Positions 21,659-31,720 are shown, counted from the stretch's first letter. The stretch: DNA of 64,000 bases from Sphingobacterium siyangense (GCF_007830445.1 NZ_VLKR01000008.1:1-64000); one strand, 5' to 3'. Translations and numbers: made by a program. The notes: a model not told the origin generated them from the sequence alone.

Positions 21659-22318
21659 ATGATACAATTAAAAAATTTATTCAAGTGGTATAATGTAGGT
21701 GGTACACGCTCATTCGTCCTTAAAGATGTAAGTCTCGATATCGCTGAAGGTGATTTTATCTCCATCATGGGACCTTCAGGGTCCGGAAAATCGACTTTAT
21801 TAAATATTATCGGTATGCTCGACGAGCCTGATGAAGGTGAATATATCTTTATGGGCGAGAATGTGTTGGAAATGAAAGCGAAAAAAAGAACGCAACTATA
21901 CCAATCCCACATCGGCTATGTATTTCAAGCTTACCATCTCCTGGATGAATTGACTGTATATGAAAATATTGAAACACCTTTGATCTATAAGGACATTTCG
22001 AGCAAAGAAAGAAAAGCTATTGTTGCCGATATGCTCGATCGCTTTGGTATTGTTGGTAAGAAGGATCTCTTCCCAGCCCAACTATCCGGTGGCCAACAAC
22101 AGATTGTAGGTATAGCGCGTGCATTAGCGGGATCGCCCAAGTTATTGTTAGCCGATGAGCCTACGGGTAATTTAAATTCCAAACAAGGCGAAGAAATCAT
22201 GGATCTATTCAAACAGCTCAACGATGATGGTGTTACGATCATACAAGTAACCCATTCTGAAAAGAATGCCGAATACGGTAAAAGAGTTGTCAATATGCTG
22301 GATGGTCAGCTCAAATAA
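21659..22318 (+). CDS. ABC transporter ATP-binding protein (MacB/LolD type)
   Basis: A stand-alone nucleotide-binding subunit of 219 residues, the usual length for LolD/FtsE/MacB-type ATPases. Walker A GPSGSGKS is at 38-45, the Q-loop is in YVFQAYHLL, the signature LSGGQQQ is at about 142-148, Walker B LLLADEP is at about 162-168, and the H-loop is in VTHS. It hydrolyses ATP in the cytoplasm and drives the coupled permease. It is the only ATPase in the 22-kb array, so it may serve several or all permeases, unless others are encoded upstream of the window. A strong terminator follows. No HlyD-type adaptor or TolC gene lies next to it. Confidence 0.93.
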   Translation: MIQLKNLFKWYNVGGTRSFVLKDVSLDIAEGDFISIMGPSGSGKSTLLNIIGMLDEPDEGEYIFMGENVLEMKAKKRTQLYQSHIGYVFQAYHLLDELTVYENIETPLIYKDISSKERKAIVADMLDRFGIVGKKDLFPAQLSGGQQQIVGIARALAGSPKLLLADEPTGNLNSKQGEEIMDLFKQLNDDGVTIIQVTHSEKNAEYGKRVVNMLDGQLK

Positions 22319-22341
22319 TTGTATGCCAATTTAACCTGGAT

Positions 22342-22381
22342 AATCCCTACGCAGTACATCAATTACGGTAGGGATTTTTTT
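22342..22381 (+). terminator. Terminator of the permease/ATPase array
   Basis: Arms AATCCCTAC (22342-22350) and GTAGGGATT (22368-22376), perfectly paired, are followed by a run of seven T. It lies 24 nt after the ATPase stop and closes the array. Confidence 0.85.
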
Positions 22382-22415
22382 AGCTCATATTTCGAATCAA
22401 TTCTTTAACTTCGTT

Positions 22416-23267
22416 ATGATGAATGAGAGAGAGTTGAAATCGCTAATATCCCTGTTGGACGACACCGACCAACAGATTATTCAGGAAGTGGAACACCAGT
22501 TAAAAAGCCAAGGTCCTGAGATTGTACCCTATTTGGAAAAATTTTGGGAATCAAGCTTCGATCCCAGAATACAGGGACGTTTAGAGAATATCATTCATGA
22601 AATTCAATTTGATCAGACCAAAAACGAGTTACAGATCTGGAACCTGAGTAACTCATTCAATCTACTGGAAGGATTAATTATCCTCAATAATTATCAATAT
22701 CCTTCTTATGAAGACCACAAGATTATTTTGGCGATAGAAGATCTCAAAACTGAGGTATGGCGCGGTTTGCATTACGACATGAGCCCACTGGAAAAAGTGA
22801 ACCTAATGAATCATGTTCTTTTTGGCTCTTTCGGCCTAACAGGAAATACAAAGGACTATCATCACCCACAGAATTCCTATATTGGTCAAGTACTCGATAC
22901 CAAACAGGGGAATCCCTTAACCCTATCCTGCATTTATAGTATCATTGCACAAAAATTGGACATTCCAATCTACGGTATCAATTTACCAAAGCATTTTGTA
23001 TTGGCGTATATGGATTCGGATGAAGAAGGGAATGAAAATGTGCTGTTTTACATCAATGCCTTTAATCGTGGTCAGGTTATGCAAAAAAGCGATGTAAATT
23101 CATTTTTGAAGCAACTGAACCTCAATCCAGATAGAGAATTTACCTATCCTTGCGACAATGTGACTATCATTAAACGAGCTTTGCGAAACCTAATGTCTGC
23201 CTACGAGGAACATGAAAGTTCAAACAAGCAACAGGAAATCAAAGAGCTTTTCCAGTTGCTTGCTTAA
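22416..23267 (+). CDS. Transglutaminase-like (SirB1-type) protein
   Basis: A 283-residue cytoplasmic protein without signal peptide. Residues about 95-215 form a transglutaminase-like domain of the SirB1/YchA type: a GNPLTLSCIYSIIA stretch with a candidate nucleophilic Cys near 172, and PKHFVLAY with a His near 194. The N-terminal 90 residues are helical and HEAT-like. The biochemical role of the family is not established; many members may be non-catalytic. It is separated from the array by a terminator, so it is probably an independent unit. It converges with the 23276 lipoprotein gene with only 8 nt between stops. Confidence 0.75.
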   Translation: MMNERELKSLISLLDDTDQQIIQEVEHQLKSQGPEIVPYLEKFWESSFDPRIQGRLENIIHEIQFDQTKNELQIWNLSNSFNLLEGLIILNNYQYPSYEDHKIILAIEDLKTEVWRGLHYDMSPLEKVNLMNHVLFGSFGLTGNTKDYHHPQNSYIGQVLDTKQGNPLTLSCIYSIIAQKLDIPIYGINLPKHFVLAYMDSDEEGNENVLFYINAFNRGQVMQKSDVNSFLKQLNLNPDREFTYPCDNVTIIKRALRNLMSAYEEHESSNKQQEIKELFQLLA

Positions 23268-23275
23268 ACTGCATG

Positions 23276-24445
23276 TTAGAAAACATTAGCTTCACGAGCA
23301 TCTAAAAAGATATAATTAGGCGTCATGGAGCCATAGGTTTTCGCCGCAATATCGGGTTTTACATTGCCTTCACTTAAGCCAACCAATGGAAAACGCGAAA
23401 TTGTACGATTCGTTAGATCAGAAACATAAAAGAATTTTCCTTGGTCCGTACGGTCATCAATCGCTACACCCCAAGGTTTTACTAAGCCTGTATTAGCCCC
23501 ACCGACAACATAATCCGGTTCCACGTTCATTTTATCCGTGGTGCCGCTAAATAAGGTATTTGGATCTTTGAAAAATAGTACTTCACTACCGGAAGTTACC
23601 GCCAACAAGTTCTTTTTGGGAGCGTAGGATACCGAGCCTAATCCCGTTTTACCATTGATATATACTTTCATCATTGGCGTAAATCTAGTGGAAGCTACAA
23701 TGGTATCGCGAGCACGGTCGATGAGTTCTTGTTTGAGTTGTGAATATACCGCAAAACCACTTTTATTTTCTGTTCCTTCATTATTAAAACCAACCAGCAC
23801 CAATTTCTCATTACTATCACTCGTGATGCTGTTCAATAAGGTCAGTGAACTCGGAACAATGGTCCCCAGGTTAATCTGTTTGTCAATGATCGGTGCTCCG
23901 CCTTTTGATCCTACTTTTCCACTTGGTGTACTTATAGCATATAACATGGAGTTACCTGCTCCGCGATTTGTAACAGCCAAAAGAAATGGTGTTGTAACAG
24001 ATCCAGAAGTACCATTTTGTTGGGCATAAGTATAATAAGCCAAACCCCTTACATTTGTAAAACCAGTATATCCAATAGCACCTGCATTACCAGGAATTCC
24101 ATAGATCTCATTGGCAAATGGAATCACTTGAAGAAAAGTATCTTGTGCTGTAACACTTGCCTGAAAGATAGCCCGGGCTGCTGCATCAAAAAGAATTGGG
24201 CCACCACCTTTTGCCGGAGAAAGATATTGATAGATATTATCCAAGTTGGTTGTATCAGCCGGATCGATAATCATCATGTTTTTAAGCGCGGAATTGTTCT
24301 GGTCGTAATCCGAGAAAGAAACATACAATCTGGAGATCAAAGTAGCACCCGTTCTTACAGGTTCATCATCCAGTTTCTTGCATGATGTAAAACCTATTAC
24401 ACTAACAAAGAATAGGATAATACAGGATCGAAACGAAAATTTCAT
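23276..24445 (-). CDS. Uncharacterised lipoprotein, beta-propeller-like
   Basis: A 389-residue protein with a lipoprotein signal: basic start MKFSFR, hydrophobic stretch, then GFTSCKK with the lipid-bearing Cys at about residue 22. The mature part has repeated short strand motifs with ends such as NLDNIYQYLSP, KGGAPIIDKQ, and a C-terminal segment (PWGVAIDDRTDQGKFFYVSDLTNRTISRFPL) typical of an NHL/YVTN-like beta-propeller blade. It is probably exported to the cell envelope. No catalytic residues are recognisable. It is divergent from queH. Confidence 0.65.
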   Translation of the reverse strand: MKFSFRSCIILFFVSVIGFTSCKKLDDEPVRTGATLISRLYVSFSDYDQNNSALKNMMIIDPADTTNLDNIYQYLSPAKGGGPILFDAAARAIFQASVTAQDTFLQVIPFANEIYGIPGNAGAIGYTGFTNVRGLAYYTYAQQNGTSGSVTTPFLLAVTNRGAGNSMLYAISTPSGKVGSKGGAPIIDKQINLGTIVPSSLTLLNSITSDSNEKLVLVGFNNEGTENKSGFAVYSQLKQELIDRARDTIVASTRFTPMMKVYINGKTGLGSVSYAPKKNLLAVTSGSEVLFFKDPNTLFSGTTDKMNVEPDYVVGGANTGLVKPWGVAIDDRTDQGKFFYVSDLTNRTISRFPLVGLSEGNVKPDIAAKTYGSMTPNYIFLDAREANVF

Positions 24446-24624
24446 ATATTTTTTATTAAAAATAGTGTATTGCGTTAAACATACAAATCTACTAATATAT
24501 GCAGCATATAAACGAATTTATATGATTCTTTTAAGGGCAAACTCGTATAAGTAAAACGGAAATATTTGTCAATTCGCTACTTTTTGATTAAAATTGTCCT
24601 TGTTTTTTGTTAGCACATACGATT

Positions 24625-25275
24625 ATGGAAAATAAAGAATTTGTAAGGGAGAGGTTGGCATTACCGGGAGAGGGCAAAAAATTACTTTTACACTCCTGCT
24701 GTGCTCCTTGTTCTGGAGAAGTGATGGAAGCACTCATTGCTTCGGATATCGATTTTACAATCTATTTTTACAATCCCAATATTCATCCCCGCAAAGAATA
24801 TGATTTACGCAAAGACGAGAACATCCGATTTGCGGAAAAACATAATATCCCTTTTTTTGATGCGGATTACGATGTTGATCATTGGTTCGATTTGGCCAAA
24901 GGGATGGAGCAAGAGCCTGAAAGAGGCATTCGCTGCACCATGTGTTTTGATATGCGTTTTGAAAAAACGGCTGAGTATGCAGCTGCGAATGGCTTTGATG
25001 TGATTTCAAGTTCGCTGGGTATTTCCCGTTGGAAAAACATGGAGCAAATCAATGACTGTGGTTTACGTGCGGCCTCCCGCCATGAAGGGATGGAGTATTG
25101 GACATTCAACTGGCGCAAGAAAGGTGGTTCTGCCCGTATGCTTGAAGTCTCCAAAAAGGAGAAGTTCTATATGCAGGAATATTGCGGCTGTGCTTATTCG
25201 CTACGTGACACCAACAAATGGCGTATGGCAAATGGGCGCGAAAAGATAGAGTTAGGCAAAAATTATTATGAATAA
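24625..25275 (+). CDS. queH: Epoxyqueuosine reductase QueH
   Basis: The non-homologous alternative to QueG that reduces epoxyqueuosine to queuosine, the last step of the tRNA wobble modification. Cysteine motifs typical of QueH are visible: HSCCAPC near residues 22-28, RCTMCFDMR in the middle, and [10 protein letters not shown] near the C-terminus. These would bind an Fe-S cluster and further metal. The frame opens at a TTG at 24607, but the ATG at 24625 (MENKEFVRE) is the likely start, giving 216 residues. No other queuosine genes are adjacent. Confidence 0.9.
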   Translation: MENKEFVRERLALPGEGKKLLLHSCCAPCSGEVMEALIASDIDFTIYFYNPNIHPRKEYDLRKDENIRFAEKHNIPFFDADYDVDHWFDLAKGMEQEPERGIRCTMCFDMRFEKTAEYAAANGFDVISSSLGISRWKNMEQINDCGLRAASRHEGMEYWTFNWRKKGGSARMLEVSKKEKFYMQEYCGCAYSLRDTNKWRMANGREKIELGKNYYE

Positions 25276-25350
25276 GCCCTGTTACTGGTGTATATAAAGC
25301 TTTGCTTCGGAATATTTAAAAAAATATTTCTATCCTAATGATTTTATACA

Positions 25351-25358
25351 TACCTTTG
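25351..25358 (+). promoter_or_regulatory. Bacteroidota -7 box upstream of yceD
   Basis: TACCTTTG fits the Bacteroidota sigma consensus TAnnTTTG and lies 19 nt before the GTG start of the yceD-like gene. The matching -33 element is only a weak T-rich stretch near 25327. Confidence 0.5.
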
Positions 25359-25377
25359 CAGGCTCAAATGCAAGATT

Positions 25378-25914
25378 GTGAAACATCTAAAACAATACAG
25401 AATTCCCTTTTCGGGGCTCAACGCTGGAAAGCACAATTTTGAGTTTGACATTAATAAAAAGTTCTTTGACTGCTACGAACATTCGATTGTAAAAGATGGC
25501 AATCTGAAAGCAGAAGTTGAATTGCAAAAACAAGAAAATCTATTGATTTTGCATTTTGATATCCAAGGCGAAATTCAATTGACTTGTGATACCTGCTTAA
25601 AAGAGTTTATGTCACCGATTTCAATTCAAGAACGAATATTAGTCAAATTCACGGATGAAGATTGGACAGATAATACCGAAGAGGTGTTGATCTTATCCAA
25701 AAGCGACCATGAGTTGGATATAGCTGAGTTATTATACGAATACATTAATTTAGCTGTTCCCTATATCGTAAAATGTGAAGAGCAGGGACAAGGTATACAA
25801 TGTGATCCTGACATGCTCGCGTTATTTACAAGCGAGCCTGATTCAGAAGAACAAAAAGAAGAAGAAATTATCGACCCACGTTGGGAAGCATTGAGAAATA
25901 TTAAAAATAACTAA
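25378..25914 (+). CDS. YceD/DUF177 family protein
   Basis: A 178-residue protein starting at GTG. It carries the DUF177 core with a CDTCLKEF motif (two Cys) near 79-86 and a late [19 protein letters not shown] segment. Members of this family are linked to 23S rRNA accumulation and are nearly always encoded next to rpmF, as here: the L32 gene follows after 14 nt. The acidic C-terminus ([16 protein letters not shown]) ends in the family's usual PRWxxL motif. Confidence 0.85.
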   Translation: MKHLKQYRIPFSGLNAGKHNFEFDINKKFFDCYEHSIVKDGNLKAEVELQKQENLLILHFDIQGEIQLTCDTCLKEFMSPISIQERILVKFTDEDWTDNTEEVLILSKSDHELDIAELLYEYINLAVPYIVKCEEQGQGIQCDPDMLALFTSEPDSEEQKEEEIIDPRWEALRNIKNN

Positions 25915-25928
25915 AACAAAAATACGAG

Positions 25929-26120
25929 ATGGCACATCCAAAACGTAAAACTTCTAAATCAAGAAGAGACAAAAGAAGAACACATTATAAAGCTGAAGCT
26001 CCAAGCTTGACAGTATGTAAAGAAACTGGCGCAGTTCATTTACCTCACCGTGCGTATACTGTAGACGGAAACTTGTACTACAACGGTAAATTGATCATTG
26101 AAAATACAGCTGTTGTCTAA
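25929..26120 (+). CDS. rpmF: 50S ribosomal protein L32
   Basis: A 63-residue ribosomal protein of the large subunit. It starts [17 protein letters not shown], the conserved L32 N-terminus, and continues with the usual basic region. The C-x(n)-C zinc motif of some L32 proteins is not complete: only one Cys (VCKETG) is present, so this is a zinc-independent form. It lies 14 nt after yceD and is followed by a strong terminator before plsX. Confidence 0.95.
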   Translation: MAHPKRKTSKSRRDKRRTHYKAEAPSLTVCKETGAVHLPHRAYTVDGNLYYNGKLIIENTAVV

Positions 26121-26140
26121 GGTAAACCTTTCATAACACC

Positions 26141-26197
26141 AAAACATCCCAGACAAGCACTATTTTAGAAATTTGCTTTACTTTGGGATGTTTTTTG
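26141..26197 (+). terminator. Terminator after rpmF
   Basis: Perfect 11-bp arms AAAACATCCCA (26141-26151) and TGGGATGTTTT (26184-26194) enclose a 32-nt loop and end in a T-run. Some read-through into plsX is likely, because the gene order is conserved and the spacing to plsX is short. Confidence 0.75.
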
Positions 26198-26226
26198 CGT
26201 ATTATTGATTTACTAAATAATAACGG

Positions 26227-27165
26227 ATGAAGATTGGTTTAGATATTTTAGGAGGAGATTATGCTCCTAAAGCAACGATAACAGGTGCTATTGAAGCACA
26301 AAAACAGCTTACTGGAGACCAAAAAATAGTCCTTTTTGGTAACACTGAAGAGACTAAACAATTAATCAATCAAGCCGGAGGAAATTCATCTGACTTTGAA
26401 TATGTAGAGGCTCCAGAAGTCATTGCAATGGGTGAACATCCTACCAAAGCAATAACTCAAAAACCCAACTCAAGTATTGCGAAGGGATTTGAATATTTAA
26501 AAAACAAAGAAATTGACTCATTCGCTTCTGCTGGTAATACCGGCGCCATGCTTGTGGGCTCAATGTTCAGCGTTAAAGCTATCCCAGGCGTATTACGTCC
26601 TGCAATAGCATCCATTGTTCCCAAATTAAAATCAGGCTTCGGAATCTTATTGGACGTCGGCGCTAATGCGGACTGTAAACCAGAGATGTTGAACCAATTT
26701 GCAATCTTGGGAAGTGTCTTTGCCGAACATGTGTTTAATGTATCCAATCCTAAAGTTGGATTATTGAATATCGGAGAAGAAGAAGAAAAAGGAAACATCC
26801 TAACAACCTCTACCTACCCCCTACTTAAAGCCAACGACAAGATTAACTTTATCGGAAATGCAGAAGGCCGTGACCTGTTCAGTGACCATGCCGACGTTTA
26901 CGTCTGTGATGGATTTACAGGCAACGTCGTCTTGAAACTCGCAGAATCATTTTATGTAGTGACGTTGAAAAAAGGTTTTAAAGATGATTTCTTCGACCGA
27001 TTCAACTACGAGCAGTACGGCGGAAGCCCCATCTTGGGAGTTAATGCTCCTGTCATTATTGGCCATGGTATTTCGACACCTGAGGCCATTAAAAATATGG
27101 TTTTATTTTCAAGAGATATGATCGAGTCTAAGTTCATTGACAGCATCAGATCTATTTTCAATTAG
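26227..27165 (+). CDS. plsX: Phosphate acyltransferase PlsX
   Basis: Makes acyl-phosphate from acyl-ACP, the first step towards phosphatidic acid in the PlsX/PlsY pathway. The 312 residues start MKIGLDILGGDYAPKATI, matching the family's GGD start. The internal SAGNTGAMLVGS and DGFTGNVVLKLAES motifs are characteristic. It sits in the standard yceD-rpmF-plsX-fabH order, 7 nt before fabH. Confidence 0.95.
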   Translation: MKIGLDILGGDYAPKATITGAIEAQKQLTGDQKIVLFGNTEETKQLINQAGGNSSDFEYVEAPEVIAMGEHPTKAITQKPNSSIAKGFEYLKNKEIDSFASAGNTGAMLVGSMFSVKAIPGVLRPAIASIVPKLKSGFGILLDVGANADCKPEMLNQFAILGSVFAEHVFNVSNPKVGLLNIGEEEEKGNILTTSTYPLLKANDKINFIGNAEGRDLFSDHADVYVCDGFTGNVVLKLAESFYVVTLKKGFKDDFFDRFNYEQYGGSPILGVNAPVIIGHGISTPEAIKNMVLFSRDMIESKFIDSIRSIFN

Positions 27166-27172
27166 AATATTT

Positions 27173-28162
27173 ATGTCAAAGATTCACGCCGCAATCACGG
27201 CTGTAAATGGTTACGTTCCGGATTATATCCTTACTAACAAAGAATTGGAAACAATGGTCGACACCAACGACGAATGGATTGTTTCCAGAACGGGAATCAA
27301 AGAGCGTCGCATCTTAAAAGGTGAAGGGCTTGCTACTTCAGATCTTGCTGTACCTGCAGTTCAAGGTTTATTGAAAAAAAGAGGTATAGCTGCTACAGAT
27401 ATTGACCTTATTATCTTTTGCACAAGCACACCAGATATGCTGTTCCCTGCGACTGCAAATATTCTGGCCGATAAAATCGGAGCTACAAATGCATGGGGAT
27501 TTGATCTTCAGGCTGCTTGTTCAGGTTTCTTGTTCGGTCTGAATACAGGAACACAATTTATCACTGCTGGTACACATAAAAAAGTCCTTGTTATCGGTGC
27601 AGATAAAATGTCTTCAGTAATAAATTATCAAGACCGTAATACCTGTATCCTATTTGGTGATGGCTGTGGTTGTGTATTGTTGGAGCCAAATGAAGAAGGA
27701 ATGGGTATACAGGATGCTATTTTAAAAACCGATGGTTCTGGAGGACAGTTTTTGAATATCAAAGGTGGAGGTTCACTGAATCCGGCGTCGCATGCAACTG
27801 TAGATGCAGGATTACATTATGCTTACCAAGAAGGTCGTACGGTGTTTAAATTTGCAGTAACCAATATGGCTGATGTAGCACATGAAGTTATGGTCAAAAA
27901 TAACTTAAAGTCAGAAGATATTGCTTGGTTGGTACCTCATCAGGCCAACAAACGTATTATTGATGCAACTGCAGAACGTGTGGGTCTTCCGGAAGAAAAA
28001 GTGATGGTGAACATTCAAAAATATGGAAATACCACCAGTGGTACTATTCCTTTATGCCTATGGGAATGGGAATCTCAATTGAAAAAAGGAGATAATCTTA
28101 TCCTTGCAGCTTTCGGCGGTGGTTTCACTTGGGGATCCATCTATTTAAAATGGGCGTATTAA
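27173..28162 (+). CDS. fabH: 3-oxoacyl-ACP synthase III (FabH)
   Basis: Condenses acetyl-CoA with malonyl-ACP to start type II fatty acid synthesis. The ATG at 27173 (MSKIHAAITAVNGYVPD) gives 329 residues. An in-frame upstream start at 27137 would overlap plsX and is unlikely. The catalytic triad is visible: Cys in QAACSGFLFGL (about 114), His in VPHQANKRI (about 256), and Asn in KYGNTTSGT (about 286). It belongs to the cluster with plsX, accB and accC. Confidence 0.95.
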   Translation: MSKIHAAITAVNGYVPDYILTNKELETMVDTNDEWIVSRTGIKERRILKGEGLATSDLAVPAVQGLLKKRGIAATDIDLIIFCTSTPDMLFPATANILADKIGATNAWGFDLQAACSGFLFGLNTGTQFITAGTHKKVLVIGADKMSSVINYQDRNTCILFGDGCGCVLLEPNEEGMGIQDAILKTDGSGGQFLNIKGGGSLNPASHATVDAGLHYAYQEGRTVFKFAVTNMADVAHEVMVKNNLKSEDIAWLVPHQANKRIIDATAERVGLPEEKVMVNIQKYGNTTSGTIPLCLWEWESQLKKGDNLILAAFGGGFTWGSIYLKWAY

Positions 28163-28187
28163 TTGTCCATTTTATGGTATAATTTAT

Positions 28188-28195
28188 TACTTTTG
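28188..28195 (+). promoter_or_regulatory. Bacteroidota -7 box upstream of accB
   Basis: TACTTTTG fits TAnnTTTG. A TTG at 28163-28165 lies 22 nt upstream, close to the expected -33 spacing. accB starts 41 nt downstream. Confidence 0.5.
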
Positions 28196-28236
28196 ACAGT
28201 TAGAATTTTTTAGAAACAAACAAAACCTAGAATACT

Positions 28237-28716
28237 ATGGGTATGGATATCAAACAAATTCAGGACTTGATTAAATTCGTTTCAAAATCAGGTGTGAATG
28301 AAGTCTCAATTGAAGAGCAAGATTTTAAAATTACAATAAAGACAAATCAAGAGCCTACGTACGTGACAGCTACTGTTCCTGCTGTTGCTCCAATTGCTGC
28401 TCCTCAAGTTGCACAAGCAGCGGCGCCAGCTCCTGTGGCTAGCCCTGCAGCACCAGCGGTAAACGCTGACGCAAACTTGATAACAATCAAATCACCAATG
28501 ATCGGTACATTCTACCGTTCGGCTGGACCAGGTAAACCATCTTTCGTTAATATCGGTGATGATATCAATACCGGTTCTGTATTATGTATCGTTGAAGCTA
28601 TGAAATTATTCAACGAAATTGAATCTGAAGTTTCAGGTAAAATCGTTAAGATTTTGGTAGAAGACGCTCAACCTGTTGAGTTCGACCAACCATTATTCTT
28701 AGTTGAGCCTAAGTAA
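28237..28716 (+). CDS. accB: Biotin carboxyl carrier protein of acetyl-CoA carboxylase
   Basis: Carries the biotin that shuttles carboxyl groups between AccC and the carboxyltransferase. The 159 residues consist of an N-terminal helical part, a long Ala/Pro-rich linker at about residues 50-82, and a C-terminal biotinyl domain with the attachment lysine in [10 protein letters not shown] (about 128). The start is ATG at 28237, with a second ATG two codons later. A terminator lies between accB and accC, which could lower accC relative to accB. Confidence 0.95.
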   Translation: MGMDIKQIQDLIKFVSKSGVNEVSIEEQDFKITIKTNQEPTYVTATVPAVAPIAAPQVAQAAAPAPVASPAAPAVNADANLITIKSPMIGTFYRSAGPGKPSFVNIGDDINTGSVLCIVEAMKLFNEIESEVSGKIVKILVEDAQPVEFDQPLFLVEPK

Positions 28717-28740
28717 TTTACAATTACGTAAATGAATACA

Positions 28741-28768
28741 TGTAGCCTCCAAAGGGCTACATTTTTTG
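28741..28768 (+). terminator. Hairpin between accB and accC
   Basis: TGTAGCC (28741-28747) pairs with GGCTACA (28755-28761) around a 7-nt loop, followed by six T. It probably attenuates rather than abolishes transcription into accC, 22 nt on. Confidence 0.8.
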
Positions 28769-28789
28769 CAAACTTCATAATTCAAGACA

Positions 28790-30145
28790 ATGTTCAAAAA
28801 AATATTAATTGCAAATAGAGGCGAGATTGCCCTGCGCATTATCCGTACCTGTCGTGAAATGGGTATTAAAAGTGTTGCAGTATATTCGACTGCTGATAGA
28901 GACAGCTTACACGTAAGATTTGCGGATGAAGCAGTTTGTATTGGTCCTCCACCGAGTAGAGACTCTTACTTAAACATTCCAAATATTATTTCTGCAGCTG
29001 AATTGACAAATGCAGATGCGATTCATCCAGGATACGGTTTCTTATCGGAAAACGCACGCTTTTCAGCAATCTGTGCAGAATATGGCATCAAATTTATTGG
29101 TGCTACTGCAGAACAGATCGAAAAAATGGGTGATAAATCCCGTGCTAAGGATACCATGAAAAAAGCTGGTGTTCCAACCGTTCCAGGATCGGATGGTTTG
29201 ATCTCAAACGTAAAAGAAGGTATTATATTAGCGAATGAAATCGGCTACCCAGTAATCATCAAAGCAACTGCCGGTGGTGGTGGTCGTGGTATGCGTATCA
29301 TTTGGAAAGATGAAGAGTTCGAACCAGCTTGGGATTCTGCACGTGTTGAATCTGCTGCGGCTTTCGGTAACGATGGCATCTACCTTGAAAAATATGTAGA
29401 AGAACCGCGTCACATCGAATTCCAAATTGTGGGCGATCAGTTCGGTACAGTATGTCACCTATCTGAACGTGACTGTTCGATACAACGTCGTCACCAAAAA
29501 TTGATCGAAGAATCTCCATCACCTTTTATGACTCCCGAATTGAGAGCTGAAATGGGAGAGGCTGCTGTCAAAGGTGCTAAAGCTGTAAACTATGAAGGTG
29601 CTGGTACAATCGAATTCTTGGTTGACAAACACCGCAACTTCTACTTTATGGAAATGAACACTCGTATCCAAGTAGAACACCCTGTAACGGAAGAGGTAAT
29701 CAACTTTGACTTGATCAAAGAACAGATAAAAGTGGCCGCAGGAATTCCGATCTCTGGTAAAAACTATGAACCAGGAATGCATGCAATTGAATGTCGTATC
29801 AATGCTGAGGACCCTTTTAACAATTTCCGCCCTTCACCAGGTAAAATCACCAACTTCCACTCACCAGGTGGACATGGTGTACGTGTAGATACACACGTTT
29901 ACTCTGGTTATTCAATTCCGCCGAACTATGATTCTATGATTGCTAAATTGATCACTGTTGCACAAACACGTGAGGAAGCAATTTGTACCATGGAACGTGC
30001 GTTAAGCGAATTCGTCATTGAAGGGATCAAAACAACCATTCCTTTACATTTGAGATTGATGCGCGACCCTAACTTTAGAGCCGGCAATTTCACGACAAAG
30101 TTTATGGAAACTTTCGACCTAACGGAATATCCAGCAGAAGATTAA
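28790..30145 (+). CDS. accC: Acetyl-CoA carboxylase, biotin carboxylase subunit
   Basis: Carboxylates biotin on AccB using ATP and bicarbonate. The 451 residues have the usual layout: N-terminal domain ([19 protein letters not shown]), ATP-grasp domain with the glycine-rich lid [13 protein letters not shown] (about 159-171), the metal-binding [14 protein letters not shown] segment (about 287-300), and a C-terminal domain with FRPSPGKI. The length is typical of stand-alone AccC. Confidence 0.96.
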   Translation: MFKKILIANRGEIALRIIRTCREMGIKSVAVYSTADRDSLHVRFADEAVCIGPPPSRDSYLNIPNIISAAELTNADAIHPGYGFLSENARFSAICAEYGIKFIGATAEQIEKMGDKSRAKDTMKKAGVPTVPGSDGLISNVKEGIILANEIGYPVIIKATAGGGGRGMRIIWKDEEFEPAWDSARVESAAAFGNDGIYLEKYVEEPRHIEFQIVGDQFGTVCHLSERDCSIQRRHQKLIEESPSPFMTPELRAEMGEAAVKGAKAVNYEGAGTIEFLVDKHRNFYFMEMNTRIQVEHPVTEEVINFDLIKEQIKVAAGIPISGKNYEPGMHAIECRINAEDPFNNFRPSPGKITNFHSPGGHGVRVDTHVYSGYSIPPNYDSMIAKLITVAQTREEAICTMERALSEFVIEGIKTTIPLHLRLMRDPNFRAGNFTTKFMETFDLTEYPAED

Positions 30146-30168
30146 ATAAAATTATCTTTACATACATA

Positions 30169-30204
30169 AAAAATACCATTCTTTACAATAAGAATGGTAT
30201 TTTT
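30169..30204. terminator. Terminator after accC
   Basis: Arms at 30169-30183 and 30190-30204 pair perfectly over 15 bp around a 6-nt loop, and the right arm ends in T5. The A-rich left end makes it potentially bidirectional. It separates accC from tatC. Confidence 0.85.
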
Positions 30205-30221
30205 GTTTCCAAACAATTTTT

Positions 30222-31082
30222 ATGAGTACACCTAATTCGAAAGATCTAATACAAGCTATTAAAGATAAAGGGAAGAATATAGAAGCAGAAATGTCTTTTT
30301 TTGACCACCTTGAGGTTTTGAGATGGCATTTGGTCCGTTCAGCAATTGCGATCTGTATCTTTGCAGGTATTGCCTTTACATTCTACGATTTCGTATTCAA
30401 CGATATCATCATGGGGCCAAAGAATCTAAATTTTTGGACCTATCGCATGATGTGTAAAGCTGCAGATGCTTTCAATTTAGCGGACTTCTGTGTCAAGAAA
30501 ATTCCTTTTAATATCATCAATACCGAACTAGCAGGTCAATTTATGCTTCAGATAAACTCCTGTTTATTGATGGCTTTGATGATGGGCTTTCCTTACCTTC
30601 TTTTTGAAATCTGGTTATTTGTAAAACCAGCATTGACCGATGTGGAAAGACGCTCTGCACGAGGGTTTGTCTTTTACTCCTCTTTATTGTTTATTTTAGG
30701 AGCGCTCTTCGGATACTATATCGTTGTGCCATTATCCATAAACTTTCTGGCAAATGTATCCCTAAGTGATGAAATCGTGAACCAGATTACCATTGATAAT
30801 TACCTTTCCACGATAGCAACATTAACATTGGGCTGTGGAATTGTTTTCCTACTGCCGATACTGGTATTTATTCTCTCGAAAATAGGCATTATGACCCCTG
30901 AATTTATGCGGGCCAGCCGTCGTTATGCAACTGTAATTATTTTAGTGATAGCCGCTATCATTACACCTTCTGCAGATGTGATCACCATGTTGACCGTTGC
31001 AGCACCAATGTTCTTATTATATGAGATCAGTATTATGGTTTCTGCGGATGTCAAAAGAAAAAAATTAGCACAAGAAAAATAA
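30222..31082 (+). CDS. tatC: Sec-independent protein translocase TatC
   Basis: Core membrane subunit of the twin-arginine translocase, which binds RR signal peptides. The 286 residues contain the family start region FFDHLEVLRWHLVRSAIA, six membrane helices, the GALFGYYIVVPLSINFL motif and a late EFMRASRRYATVIILVIAAIITP segment. A periplasmic insertion of about 40 residues (NLNFWTYRMMCKAADAF) is typical of Bacteroidota. TatA is not in the window. rpiB starts 13 nt downstream. Confidence 0.95.
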   Translation: MSTPNSKDLIQAIKDKGKNIEAEMSFFDHLEVLRWHLVRSAIAICIFAGIAFTFYDFVFNDIIMGPKNLNFWTYRMMCKAADAFNLADFCVKKIPFNIINTELAGQFMLQINSCLLMALMMGFPYLLFEIWLFVKPALTDVERRSARGFVFYSSLLFILGALFGYYIVVPLSINFLANVSLSDEIVNQITIDNYLSTIATLTLGCGIVFLLPILVFILSKIGIMTPEFMRASRRYATVIILVIAAIITPSADVITMLTVAAPMFLLYEISIMVSADVKRKKLAQEK

Positions 31083-31095
31083 AATAACAATAAAA

Positions 31096-31542
31096 ATGAG
31101 CAGCGTAAAGAAAATTGCGATTGGAAGTGACCATGCTGGTTTTGAATACAAAACAGCTTTGGTAAGCTTTTTGAATGAACTGGGTTATGAAGTAACAGAC
31201 TTTGGAACAAACTCTCCAGATTCAGTTGATTATCCAGATTTCGCACACCCAGTTGCATCAGCAGTAGAAAATAAAGAAGCTGATGCCGGAGTCTTGATTT
31301 GTGGAAGTGCAAATGGTGTTGCTATCACAGCTAATAAACACCAAAATATTCGTGCTGCTATCTGTTGGTTGGAGGAAATTTCGGCTTTAGCCCGTCAGCA
31401 TAATGATGCGAACGTGGTATGTATCCCAGCACGTTTTATCGACCTTGACCTTGCTAAAAAGATCGTCAACACATTTATGAACACGGAATTCGAGGGTGGA
31501 CGTCACGCTAACCGTGTAAACAAAATAGCTTGTAGCTGTTAA
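31096..31542 (+). CDS. rpiB: Ribose-5-phosphate isomerase B
   Basis: Interconverts ribose-5-phosphate and ribulose-5-phosphate in the pentose phosphate pathway. The 148 residues carry the RpiB/LacAB features: IAIGSDHAGFEYK at the start, the catalytic Cys in VLICGSANG (about 70-77) and the HNDANVVCIPAR segment. Only 13 nt separate it from tatC, so the two are probably co-transcribed. A strong terminator follows. Confidence 0.95.
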   Translation: MSSVKKIAIGSDHAGFEYKTALVSFLNELGYEVTDFGTNSPDSVDYPDFAHPVASAVENKEADAGVLICGSANGVAITANKHQNIRAAICWLEEISALARQHNDANVVCIPARFIDLDLAKKIVNTFMNTEFEGGRHANRVNKIACSC

Positions 31543-31561
31543 TAAATTAACATTTTTTAAG

Positions 31562-31606
31562 AAGCGGATGAAAGGTAAACTACACTTTTCATCCGCTTTT
31601 TTTTAT
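31562..31606. terminator. Terminator after rpiB
   Basis: AAGCGGATGAAA (31562-31573) pairs with TTTCATCCGCTT (31587-31598), followed by a run of T. Confidence 0.88.
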
Positions 31607-31720
31607 ATATTGTGCAGATACTGACACCTGTTATAAGATTAAGCAGATGATGCTCGCTTAATCCGGTTAATTAGCATTACAAAATAAAGCGTTGAAAGTC
31701 GCACTAGTAAAAAATAAACA